This document shows positions 1-8,516 of a DNA stretch of 64,000 nucleotides, one piece after another. The stretch covers positions 605,601 through 669,600 of the forward strand of contig CBDATU010000020.1 of assembly GCA_965199865.1 (NCBI GenBank). The letters run 5' to 3'. Position 1 is the first letter of the stretch, and each line of letters begins with the position of its first letter. The notes under the pieces are model-generated. The model saw nothing but the letters and a program-made list of their open reading frames with translations. It searched no databases and had not been told where the DNA came from. Position numbers and translations under genes: made by a program. Origin of the DNA: JAPOUP01 sp965199865 (GTDB taxonomy: Bacteria; Pseudomonadota; Alphaproteobacteria; Rhodobacterales; Rhodobacteraceae).

Positions 1-759
1 GGCGTCGCGGCCCTGACCCTGTCGCAGATAGCATCCCTCAACTCTCCGTTCTCCGGTCAGACCGTCGACGAACTGAACAACACCCGAGCCGCTCTCGACT
101 GGCCCCACGCCCAATGCCATTTCCTGTACGACAAGGCCCAGCCCGGCATCCGCAGGGGCACCTCTGGCCTGGCGAAGCAGGCGCGAGGTGGTCCCTTCCC
201 AGGCCCGGGCGATCGATCGTAGCACCTCCCCGAGCTGGACCGCAGGATCCTGCGGAAAGTCTTCGCAGGTCTCCTCCCTGAATGCACGAAGCGCTCGTTG
301 AAGAGTGGCCTGTGTCGGCTTTGTCGGCAGTTCGAACATGTCTGGATCAAGGCGGGCTACATGTACGGCATAGGACTGAATGAACCGCAGATAGAGAGCG
401 GTCGCCGCCGCCTCACCATGACTGCGAGACAGTGCGGCGTGACTGTCATCCGTCATCCCGACGTTCAGGATCGCATGTGGTCCGCCCCAGTCCGGATCCC
501 TGCTGGAAGGGCGAACGGAAACTAGCCTCCTGTTTCCGAGCGCATTCAGGATCGCCTGCGTGTCAGGTAAGTTTCCCGCAGCGATCCGACGCACGGTCTC
601 GAAGCTGAGAGCGATCGTGCCAGGAACGGGAAGGCCGAGTCGGACGAGACGCTGCAGGCACTTCGCCCGCCCGCCATGCGTCTCCACCGTGATCGACGCC
701 GTGGGCGTAATCACCGAAAACGGTTTGAGGGTTATCACTTTCTGCACTGCAGCATCCAT
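1..759 (-). CDS. Pyruvate, phosphate dikinase-like protein (partial, 3' end outside window)
   Basis: The minus strand is open from ATG at 759 to the window edge (253 codons), so the C-terminal part of the gene is missing. The N-terminal PPDK/PEP-synthase ATP-grasp region is recognisable: a glycine-containing stretch followed by LVRLGLPVPGTIALS (PPDK has NLGLPVPPGF), then VSVRPSS with GGPHAILNVGMTDD (PPDK has VSVRSGA and MDTILNLGLND), then YLRFIQSYAVHVARLD. PPDK interconverts pyruvate and phosphoenolpyruvate using ATP and phosphate. The VRPSS/WGGP variant differs from canonical PPDK, so this may be a divergent paralogue. It lies 121 bases downstream of glyS on the same strand, an order known in alphaproteobacteria. 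The phosphohistidine and PEP-binding domains cannot be checked here. Confidence 0.75.
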   Translation of the reverse strand, partial: MDAAVQKVITLKPFSVITPTASITVETHGGRAKCLQRLVRLGLPVPGTIALSFETVRRIAAGNLPDTQAILNALGNRRLVSVRPSSRDPDWGGPHAILNVGMTDDSHAALSRSHGEAAATALYLRFIQSYAVHVARLDPDMFELPTKPTQATLQRALRAFREETCEDFPQDPAVQLGEVLRSIARAWEGTTSRLLRQARGAPADAGLGLVVQEMALGVGPVESGSGVVQFVDGLTGERRVEGCYLRQGQGRDA

Positions 760-880
760 TGCTGTGTTGCGGCATGATATCGTTTATCAAACAGCTCGCA
801 AGACGCTATTGCGGTCAATCATGACAATGTCCGGCTTCCACCCGTTCTCCCAAAGCGGCAAACCACGCCCGATGGATATC

Positions 881-2965
881 CTAACCTTCGATTCGGGTCA
901 GATCGGCTACTGACAGACAGGTCTCCCGGATGCGGTGGAGCATTCGAAGGCGATTGCGGCGCAGGACTCTGTCGTCCGTGTCGACCTGGACAGTCTCGAA
1001 GAACTCATCAATGGGCGACCGGAGAGACGCCATGTGAAACATGGCGGTTCCAAAATCCTCGGCCTCCATTGCCGGCCCAATCCTGCCAGCTGCCACATCA
1101 AGGGCTTCGAACAATGCGTGTTCCGTTCCATCCGCCGCCAGCTTCGGATCCGGGCTGGATCGGTAGTCGCCGTCGTCCCTGCCCTCGGCCTGCACGAGGA
1201 TATTGTTGGCCCTCCTGAATCCCTGCAGGAGATTGGCTCCATCGTCCGATTCGAGGAAATGACTGAGAGATTCGGCACGATTGGCCAGAATGGCAAGATC
1301 ATCGTTCGCGGGCATGGCAAGACAGGCGTCGATGACATCGTGGCGAATGCCCTTCTCACGAAGATGCACCTTGAGGCGGTCATGGAAAAACGACATGAGA
1401 TTCCCGACCTCCGCTGAAACGGAGGCGCTCGCTCCGACGCTTTCGGCGGCTTTCCGCAGCAGGCGACTGAGTGAAATCCGCAGGTCATTGGTCAGTATCA
1501 ACCGGATCACGCCCAGCGCCGCCCTCCGCAGGCCAAACGAGTCCTTCGAACCAGTCGGCTTCTCTCCAATCACCCAGAAGCCAGCCAGCATATCTATCCT
1601 GTCCGCCAGTCCAACCGCGACCGAAACAGGTCGGGTTGGCACGGTGTCATTGGGATTTTTCGGCGAATGGTGCTCTTCGCATGCCTCAGCCACGTCATCC
1701 CCATGGCCTGCCATCCGGGCATAGTATTTTCCCATGATCCCCTGAAGCTCAGGAAATTCATGGACCATGTCCGACGCAAGATCCGCCTTGGCGATCCGTG
1801 CGGCCTCATCCGCGGGATCTGACCTCGCTCCAATCAGTGGCGCAACCTCCCGGGCCAGGGTCGCAATGCGCTCCACACGGTCGGCCATCGAACCCAGCCT
1901 GCTATGGAACGTAACCTTCGCCAAAGGCTCAGCCATTCCAGCCAACCCGACACGGTCAACCGTCCGGCAGTCATTTTCCCAGAAGAATTTCGCATCCGAA
2001 AGCCGCGCTGCCAGCACCTTCCGGTTGCCAGAAAGAATGACCGCGCCCTGATCCGCCGTCTCAATGTTCGCGACGGTCAGAAACCGTTCGATTCGACCCG
2101 ATTCCGGATTCCGTACCGAAAAGAACTTCTGGTGCTCCCGCATGGACGTCTGGAGCACTTCCGGCGGCAGATCAAGGAACTCGGAACCGATCTCACCCAT
2201 GAGCACAACCGGCCATTCCACGAGACCAGCAACTTCCAGAAGCAGCCTGCGATCCTCCACGACTTCGAAACCGTGGGCGAAGGCGAGGTTGGTCGCTTCA
2301 GTCCAGATATGATCAGCGCGCTCCCCGGCGCGCAGCATCACGCGGTCACGCTTCAGTTTCGCCTCATAATCCTCAAACGAGCGGACGCTGAACCGACCCT
2401 GGCCCATGAATCGGTGGCCTTCAGTGATATCCCCTGCCTTCAGGCCATCAATCCGCATGGGAACCACCTGCGTGTCGGCCTCATCAGTCAGGATGCAGAG
2501 AATCGAATGAAGCGGCCTGATCCACCGCAGGGAACCGGTTCCCCACCGCATCGACCTGGGCCATGGAAAGTTCCGAACCGCAGTTTCCAGAACTTCTGCG
2601 GTGATTTCGGCGGCCGGTCGCCCGGCTCGCTCGGTCACGGCGAACCACACCTGACCCTTCCGATCGTCCCGCAGTTCCAGCTGATCCCTGGTAAGTCCGG
2701 TTGACCTCAGGAATCCCTCAATCGCCCGCTCCGGCGCACCGACCCGCGGCCCCCTTCGCTCCTCACGGATTGCCGGACTGCAGGTCGGAAGCCCCTCAAC
2801 CACCAGCGTCAGACGCCGCGGAGTGGAAAACACGCCGGCATGTGCATAGGTCAGCCCAGCCTCTACAAGACCATCCGTGACCAGCCTCCGGAGATCCATC
2901 ACCGCACGCTCCTGCAGGCGGGCCGGAATTTCCTCGGAAAACAGTTCTATCAGAAGATCGGGCAT
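881..2965 (-). CDS. glyS: Glycine--tRNA ligase beta subunit
   Basis: The 694-residue product matches the usual length and family sequence of the bacterial alpha2beta2 glycyl-tRNA synthetase beta chain, opening with MPDLLIELFSEEIPAR. With GlyQ it charges tRNA-Gly in the cytoplasm; the beta subunit carries tRNA recognition. The start is set at ATG 2965 rather than the longer open frame (2998), because this ATG overlaps the upstream gene's stop by one base (TGATG), implying translational coupling, and the family begins here. The upstream partners on the same strand are the DUF6446-type gene, the VOC gene and glyQ. Confidence 0.96.
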   Translation of the reverse strand: MPDLLIELFSEEIPARLQERAVMDLRRLVTDGLVEAGLTYAHAGVFSTPRRLTLVVEGLPTCSPAIREERRGPRVGAPERAIEGFLRSTGLTRDQLELRDDRKGQVWFAVTERAGRPAAEITAEVLETAVRNFPWPRSMRWGTGSLRWIRPLHSILCILTDEADTQVVPMRIDGLKAGDITEGHRFMGQGRFSVRSFEDYEAKLKRDRVMLRAGERADHIWTEATNLAFAHGFEVVEDRRLLLEVAGLVEWPVVLMGEIGSEFLDLPPEVLQTSMREHQKFFSVRNPESGRIERFLTVANIETADQGAVILSGNRKVLAARLSDAKFFWENDCRTVDRVGLAGMAEPLAKVTFHSRLGSMADRVERIATLAREVAPLIGARSDPADEAARIAKADLASDMVHEFPELQGIMGKYYARMAGHGDDVAEACEEHHSPKNPNDTVPTRPVSVAVGLADRIDMLAGFWVIGEKPTGSKDSFGLRRAALGVIRLILTNDLRISLSRLLRKAAESVGASASVSAEVGNLMSFFHDRLKVHLREKGIRHDVIDACLAMPANDDLAILANRAESLSHFLESDDGANLLQGFRRANNILVQAEGRDDGDYRSSPDPKLAADGTEHALFEALDVAAGRIGPAMEAEDFGTAMFHMASLRSPIDEFFETVQVDTDDRVLRRNRLRMLHRIRETCLSVADLTRIEG

Positions 2966-3429
2966 CAGTCCTGGTACTCCTCGCTGAGCTGGTGCCATGA
3001 AAATGCCTGACCGTTTTCGAAAACCGCGACCACCCGGTCCACGCCTTCGTGAATGTTGGCCTCTCCCAGATAGGCGATGGCCCTGCCATTACCGAGAGCC
3101 ACAGCCAGGGTGGCGGCGTTGAAACAGTCAAACCAGCCTGGGGCGTTTAGCGGCACCGCTCCTTCATAGGCCACATAGTTCTCGACCAGCATTGCCTGGC
3201 TGTATGGCACCGTAAAACAGGCACGATATCGCAGAGGCGAGCTGTTCGCATCAATAGCGCTGACGCTTTCAGCCGGGATCCGCTCGGGCCGACCTGTAGC
3301 AGCTGAAGTCAGCAGGATTTCCGGGGCGACAATCTCTTCATAATAGGCATGGACCTGCAGGTACCAGACCCCGATTCCAGCGACCGCCGCGCTGACGATT
3401 ATGACGATGCCAAGGACTCTACCCCTCAT
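2965..3429 (-). CDS. DUF6446-type single-pass membrane protein
   Basis: A 154-residue protein with an N-terminal hydrophobic segment (about residues 4-24) directly after MRGR, giving one membrane anchor or an uncleaved signal, then a soluble domain with two conserved-looking cysteines (CFTVPYSQ and WFDCFNAATL). It resembles the DUF6446 proteins found between glyQ and glyS in Rhodobacterales. That link comes from memory of the gene order, not a search. Function is unknown. Its TGA overlaps the glyS start by one base, so it is likely co-translated with glyS. The start ATG at 3429 is preceded by an AGGGGCG Shine-Dalgarno-like stretch. Confidence 0.75.
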   Translation of the reverse strand: MRGRVLGIVIIVSAAVAGIGVWYLQVHAYYEEIVAPEILLTSAATGRPERIPAESVSAIDANSSPLRYRACFTVPYSQAMLVENYVAYEGAVPLNAPGWFDCFNAATLAVALGNGRAIAYLGEANIHEGVDRVVAVFENGQAFSWHQLSEEYQD

Positions 3430-3543
3430 GAGACGCCCCTGCCGCCCGACATCGGATCCGGAGCCTTCCTCCGGATTCCATCGCGCTGCCCCCTCCGGCC
3501 AGAATCCGACGCTCAGGGACTGTCTGGGCTTTCCACACGGGGC

Positions 3544-3906
3544 TCATCGGCCCAGATCCTGACCGAAGCACAGACTGTTGCCGTCAGGGTCACGCAACGT
3601 CATCTCCCTCATACCGTAAACGGCGTCCTTCGGGCCCTCCACCGTCACACCCCTCTCACGCAGTTCGTCAGCAAGCCCATCCACATCGTCAGTATGAAAA
3701 TACGCTCTCCATCCCGGCGACGGTTCGAAATCGGCACCGTTCCACGCATCGATGAAGACGGTGGCACCGTCACGGTGGAATATGCCGAAGCGAGGCGGGT
3801 CTCCGCCTTCCTCGCCAACAGAGAAGCCAAGCCTTCGGGTCCAGAAGTCGCGGGAAGCGGCGTAATCACTGGAGCGAAGAACCGGAATGGAAGACTCCAG
3901 CGTCAT
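3544..3906 (-). CDS. VOC (glyoxalase/bleomycin-resistance) family protein
   Basis: This 120-residue single-domain vicinal-oxygen-chelate protein has the typical opening (IPVLRSSDYAASRDFW, LGF), a central AYFHTDDVD strand and the closing LRDPDGNSLCFGQ. The family includes metal-dependent lyases, isomerases, dioxygenases and drug-binding proteins; the low similarity to drug-binding members (FIDAWNGADF) does not settle the substrate. Its ATG overlaps the glyQ stop by four bases (ATGA), so it is translated from the glyQ message. The position between glyQ and the DUF6446 gene suggests an insertion into an otherwise conserved block. Confidence 0.85.
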   Translation of the reverse strand: MTLESSIPVLRSSDYAASRDFWTRRLGFSVGEEGGDPPRFGIFHRDGATVFIDAWNGADFEPSPGWRAYFHTDDVDGLADELRERGVTVEGPKDAVYGMREMTLRDPDGNSLCFGQDLGR

Positions 3907-4823
3907 TCCGCCAGTCCCCCCGCCTCGGTTCGAACGAAAGCCTCGACACTCTTTCTGGCCAGAGCGCGGACCCGAGCGATATAGGCCTGCCGTTCAGTCG
4001 GTGAAATCACGCCTCTAGCGTCCAGCAGATTGAAAATATGGCTGGCCTTGATGCACTGATCATAGGCCGGATGCGCCATGACGATGCGCCTACCGGTTCT
4101 GGGATCAAGCTCCGGCTCAGCGAGAATGCGGGCGCATTCCTCTTCGGCGTCCACAAACTGCCGGAACAGTGTGTCCGTGCTGGCCACATCGAAATTCCAG
4201 CGGCTGTATTCTTCCTCCGTCTGGCGAAACACATCCCCATAGCTCAGCGGAATCGGAGAGTCTGGATCGTTGAACGGCATGTCCATCACATGGTCAATGC
4301 CAAGCACATACATCGCGAGCCGTTCCAGCCCATAGGTCAGTTCCCCCGGTACCGGGTGGCAGTCCTGCCCTCCCACCTGCTGGAAATAGGTAAACTGACT
4401 GACTTCCATTCCATCGCACCAGACCTCCCAGCCAAGCCCCCATGCGCCAAGGGTCGGGCTTTCCCAGTCGTCCTCAACGAAGCGGATGTCGTGGAGGCCC
4501 AGATCGATGCCGATCGCCTCCAGTGAACCGAGATAGATTTCCTGGAGATCTGGCGGACTCGGCTTGATCACCACCTGGAACTGGTAATAGTGCTGAAGCC
4601 GGTTGGGGTTTTCGCCATACCGTCCGTCGGTCGGCCGCCGCGAGGGTTGCATATAGGCTGCCGCCCAGGGTCGCGGACCAAGCGACCTTAACGTCGTTGC
4701 TGGATGAAACGTTCCGGCACCGACCTCCATGTCGTAGGGTTGCAGCACCGCGCAACCATTGGTAATCCAATATGTCTGCAGCCGCATGATGATGTCCTGA
4801 AACGAACGTGGAATGTCAGCCAT
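3903..4823 (-). CDS. glyQ: Glycine--tRNA ligase alpha subunit
   Basis: The 306-residue product carries the signature stretches of the class II alpha subunit: SFQDIIMRLQTYW near the N-terminus, QPYDMEVGAGTFHPAT, and NPNRLQHYYQFQV. It contributes the aminoacylation active site of the GlyQS tetramer. ATG 4823 is chosen because MADIPRSFQD is the family start and GGCGAGG sits five bases upstream. The frame opens further, to 4877, without a conserved extension. First gene of the minus-strand block, divergent from the secreted protein gene at 5094. Confidence 0.97.
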   Translation of the reverse strand: MADIPRSFQDIIMRLQTYWITNGCAVLQPYDMEVGAGTFHPATTLRSLGPRPWAAAYMQPSRRPTDGRYGENPNRLQHYYQFQVVIKPSPPDLQEIYLGSLEAIGIDLGLHDIRFVEDDWESPTLGAWGLGWEVWCDGMEVSQFTYFQQVGGQDCHPVPGELTYGLERLAMYVLGIDHVMDMPFNDPDSPIPLSYGDVFRQTEEEYSRWNFDVASTDTLFRQFVDAEEECARILAEPELDPRTGRRIVMAHPAYDQCIKASHIFNLLDARGVISPTERQAYIARVRALARKSVEAFVRTEAGGLAE

Positions 4824-5093
4824 GGAAGCCTCGCCGGAAGTCCCGCCTCCAATACGCACCGCTGTGAACGGGGTCAATCCGGTCCTGATGTGGAGGCAGC
4901 TGGCAATGGTCGGCCGGGAACCGCCCGATTATGGCGAAGGCGCATTCATGAGACAGGTGCGGCTCCAGAATGGTGGTAGAAAGACGGGCGGCTTCAACAT
5001 CATGTTCAGGTCGATTTGCTGAACCCGCTTCCGTTCTGCCGTCAAACATGGATATCAAGCGAAATCGCAGGTGAAGATCGGGACCCGTTTACC

Positions 5094-6857
5094 ATGAAGC
5101 ATGCAATGCTGGCGCTGCCATTACTTCTCGCTGTCCTTCTTGGTGGGACCGCATCGGCCCAGAACGTGTTCATACAGATCGAGGCGCATCCCGACTTCGA
5201 AACCGCACAGGAACGCGCACGTATCTTTGCTGAATACCTACCCGATGTAAGAGGCCTCGAGATCGGATCCCGTTGGTACGGAATCGCGCTCGGCCCATAC
5301 GACCCCGAGACCGCCCGGTTCCGCCTGGAAGCGCTTAAGGAGCTGAGCATGATTCCGGCAGACAGTTACCTTGCGGAGCGCGACGCGTATTCGCGACAGT
5401 ATTTCCCCGCTGTCACCGACAATCCTCCAGTGGCACCAACGGAATTTCCACGCCAGGACATCCCCACCGAGGAGGAGGATTCCGACGCCACCACCGTTGC
5501 CGAACCCCAGCCACCTGTCGCTCCGGAAGAAACCCGAAGACAGGCTCTGCAGAGTGAGTTCCTGCTTTCCAGCGAGCGAAAGCTCGACCTGCAGCGCGCT
5601 CTTCGCGGCTTTGGTTTCTACGACGGCAGCCTTGATGCGGTGTTCGGCAGAGGCACCCGCAGGGCTATGGCCGACTGGCAGGCATCGAAGGGCCATGAAC
5701 CGACTGGAGTCCTGACCTCCCGCCAGCGCGAGGAAATCCTGGCCGATCGTGAGGCTCTGCTGGCCCCACTCAAAATCCAAAGGCACCTGGACGAAGTCGC
5801 CGGAATCGAGATCGATCTTCCAGGCGCCATGGTCGTCTTCGACCGCTATGAGCCGCCCTTCGCGCATTACGGCGCAAAAAATGACAGTGGCGTATCTGTC
5901 ACGCTGATCAGCCAGGCGGGCGATGAAATTACATTGCGGGCGCTATATGATGTCATGCAGGCCCAGGAGGTCGTGCCACCGGACGCCAGGCGCCAGCGCA
6001 CATCAAGGCAATTCACCATCTCAAGCGCTGGCGACCGTGGCAGGCTCTTCGTTTACGCAGCCCTTGGTGTGGATGGAGTCAAGGGCTTCATCCTGACCTG
6101 GCCGGAACAGGATGAGCTACTTCATGGAATCGTCCTGGAAGCGATGCTCGAGAGCTTCACGCCGATCTCCGGAACCGTGATGCCCGATGTCCATCGAGGA
6201 GGGGGCCTGGGTAAACCAATCGACCTCATCGACGGCCTTGAATTTCGCAAACCGCAGGCCTCGTATTCGGGGTTCTATATCGACGGCAGCGCGACGGTGC
6301 TCACTACGGACAAAGCGGTGAATGGCTGCGGGCGCATCACGCTTGACGGTTTACATGACGCGGAACTCGTCGCCATGGACGAACTCGCGGGACTGGCTTT
6401 GCTAACACCAGCCGAACCACTGGTTCCAATTGACTACGCACGGATCCAGACCGGTGCAGCGCAACCCAGATCGAGGGTCGCCGTGTCGGGATATTCGTTC
6501 GGGGGTACATTGGGAGCGCCAACGCTGACCTTTGGCAGGCTGGCGAATCTGCAGGGTCTGAACGGCGAAAATACGGTAAGGCGACTGGCACTTGCCGCCA
6601 GTCCTGGCGATGCCGGCGGCCCGGTTCTTGATGCTACCGGCTCCCTGCTGGGACTTCTGCTTCCTGCCGACACCGAATCCGGCAGGCAACTGCCACCGGA
6701 TGTCAGCTTTGCGGTAAACACCGCCACGATCTCCGAGTTTGTGGAAAACAATGGCTACACGCTGGAAGCTTCCCAACGCAGCGCAGACATCTCTGCCGTG
6801 GCCATGACGGAAATGGCCGCCGACATGACCGTGCTGGTAAGCTGCTGGACGGACTGA
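5094..6857 (+). CDS. Secreted SPOR/peptidoglycan-binding protein with inactive trypsin-like domain
   Basis: The 587-residue product has a signal peptide (residues 1-22, ending ...GGTASA), then a SPOR-like module (about 24-95; FIQIEAHPDFETAQERA), an acidic proline-rich linker (about 105-145), a peptidoglycan-binding_1 module (about 165-215; LDLQRALRGFGFYDG, GRGTRRAM) and a C-terminal trypsin-like fold (about 390-570). The expected catalytic Ser motif GNSGGP reads GDAGGP (Ala507), and the expected His position reads TTDKAV (Lys407), so proteolysis is unlikely. The protein probably binds septal or cell-wall glycan in the periplasm. ATG 5094 is chosen over the longer frame from 5016 because it directly starts the signal peptide. 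Divergent from glyQ. Confidence 0.85.
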   Translation: MKHAMLALPLLLAVLLGGTASAQNVFIQIEAHPDFETAQERARIFAEYLPDVRGLEIGSRWYGIALGPYDPETARFRLEALKELSMIPADSYLAERDAYSRQYFPAVTDNPPVAPTEFPRQDIPTEEEDSDATTVAEPQPPVAPEETRRQALQSEFLLSSERKLDLQRALRGFGFYDGSLDAVFGRGTRRAMADWQASKGHEPTGVLTSRQREEILADREALLAPLKIQRHLDEVAGIEIDLPGAMVVFDRYEPPFAHYGAKNDSGVSVTLISQAGDEITLRALYDVMQAQEVVPPDARRQRTSRQFTISSAGDRGRLFVYAALGVDGVKGFILTWPEQDELLHGIVLEAMLESFTPISGTVMPDVHRGGGLGKPIDLIDGLEFRKPQASYSGFYIDGSATVLTTDKAVNGCGRITLDGLHDAELVAMDELAGLALLTPAEPLVPIDYARIQTGAAQPRSRVAVSGYSFGGTLGAPTLTFGRLANLQGLNGENTVRRLALAASPGDAGGPVLDATGSLLGLLLPADTESGRQLPPDVSFAVNTATISEFVENNGYTLEASQRSADISAVAMTEMAADMTVLVSCWTD

Positions 6858-7321
6858 CGCCTGACCAACCGCCACAGCACTCCCATTACCCAGTCATCCA
6901 CTGCCGGACATGGATAGTCTCCACCCACCTGCCACTCCCCGAGGTATGTCCACCCGATTCCGAAATGCGGACGGCAATTCACTCCATCCACCGACAGCGC
7001 GGAAAACCTTTGGAAAGCCGCATCTCGTCGAAAGCCTCAGAGGGTGTCCGTTCACCGAGCGACTGGCGCGGACGCATACCAGTAACTCCTGGATCTCACG
7101 AAACCACCCGTCCGTGATCCAGCGGAAATCCCCACCCCTTCCGGCAGATACCCTCTTACCATCCTGTTCGTGCACCCGTTTGAGCCGCGCTCCCTCGAAT
7201 GGTAGGGATTAAGGACGAGGTATCCGCGCCGGGCCTCTGCGGAACCCGGGCGTTGCCCTGGAACGTCGGGCCGCGCTTCGTCTACATGTGCAAAGACACC
7301 GTTTGGTACTGAACACCCTCT
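6858..7321. other. Gene-free interval (464 bp)
   Basis: This interval lies between convergent genes. Small open frames exist on both strands, for example minus 6894-7175, but none has a family-like sequence, good start signal or support from neighbours. No tRNA-like fold or strong terminator hairpin was recognised. Confidence 0.5.
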
Positions 7322-8365
7322 TCAGCCACTCTTCAACGCCTCAAGCCCTTTCCGGGCAAAGAGGGGAATGTACTCTCCCATCTTCAGCCCACGCTCCGGA
7401 TTTGAAGCGTTGCCATCAAGCGCCCGCTTCCTTACGCCCTGAAGAACCGCCGCCATCCGGAAGAAGCTGAATGCGAGGAAAAACCCGAAATCCCTGATTG
7501 GCGGCAGCCTCCGGAGCTCTGCGTAGGCCGCCACGAACTCATCGTCTTCCGGCACTCCCTGCGCGGAACGGTCAACGCCTTCGAGTCCCCTACCTTCGGG
7601 GCCGGGAGGAAGCCGCCACTGCATAATGACCGACGCGAGATCCGCGAGGGGATGGCCGACCGTTGACAGTTCCCAGTCCAGCACCGCGAGAATGCGCGAC
7701 CCTGTCGGCGAATAGATCAGGTTGTCGATCCTGTAGTCTCCATGGACCAGGGTGCGCTCCTCCTCATCACCGGAACCGCTCTGCAGCCGCTCATCCAGCA
7801 TCGCGACCAGCCGGTCCATATCCGCTATAACAGCCGTCTCGGTCGCTCTGTACTGCCGGGTCCAGCGGCGGGTCTGGCGGGCGATGTAGTTCCCCGGAGG
7901 GCCGTAATCTGAAAGCCCGACCGCCTCCAGATCGACCGAATGCAGCGCGGCGAGTACCCTGCACATCTCGTCGAAATATCCTCGCCGTTCAGCCTTTGGG
8001 ACCGCGTCAAGCCGAGGATCGAAGAATATTCGGCCAGGCACATGCTGCATTACATAGAAGGAAGAGCCTATCACACCGTCATCCTCGCAAAGAAGATGCA
8101 TTTGCGCCACGGGCACTTCGGTTGATGCCAGCGCTCCCTGGACCCGGAACTCACGGTCTACCGCATGCGCCGTCCTGAGCAGAAGCCCGGATGGTTTGCG
8201 CCGCAAAACGTAGGTCGCCCTTGGCGTAGACAGTTCATAGGTCGGGTTGGACTGCCCATCGGCGAACTTCCGCACCGTCAGCGGTCCTGCGTAGCCAGGA
8301 AGGGACGCGGAGAGATAGGCGTCAACCGCCGCTATATCGAGACTATGCGAGTCGCTTTCCGTCAT
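7322..8365 (-). CDS. Phosphotransferase family protein (APH/choline kinase-like, ACAD10-type)
   Basis: This 347-residue kinase-fold protein has a nucleotide-binding N-lobe (YVLRRKPSG), the Brenner-type catalytic loop HGDYRIDNLIY (His-Gly-Asp, Asn) and the metal-binding DWELSTVGHPLADL. It matches the aminoglycoside-phosphotransferase-like proteins that accompany acyl-CoA dehydrogenases and correspond to the kinase half of eukaryotic ACAD10/ACAD11. In those enzymes the kinase phosphorylates a 4-hydroxyacyl-CoA so that the phosphate can be eliminated; that role is inferred here from the dehydrogenase gene 151 bases upstream. It is unlikely to be a drug-resistance gene. Confidence 0.88.
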   Translation of the reverse strand: MTESDSHSLDIAAVDAYLSASLPGYAGPLTVRKFADGQSNPTYELSTPRATYVLRRKPSGLLLRTAHAVDREFRVQGALASTEVPVAQMHLLCEDDGVIGSSFYVMQHVPGRIFFDPRLDAVPKAERRGYFDEMCRVLAALHSVDLEAVGLSDYGPPGNYIARQTRRWTRQYRATETAVIADMDRLVAMLDERLQSGSGDEEERTLVHGDYRIDNLIYSPTGSRILAVLDWELSTVGHPLADLASVIMQWRLPPGPEGRGLEGVDRSAQGVPEDDEFVAAYAELRRLPPIRDFGFFLAFSFFRMAAVLQGVRKRALDGNASNPERGLKMGEYIPLFARKGLEALKSG

Positions 8366-8516
8366 CGAACCGATGCCCTACCCTTCATCCCGCCGACATC
8401 TCCAACCGTCCGAATATCGCGCCATCCAGGACAGGTCGCCACCCAATGGCGGGACTGTGCGCAGACCGGTTACCATAACCGAACGTCTCGGGGCCGGTGT
8501 TGTAGATTCGGGCAAT

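Noticed and set aside
6894..7175. 93-residue minus-strand open frame
   Set aside because: No recognisable family, no clear ribosome binding site and composition like random frames in this GC-rich DNA.
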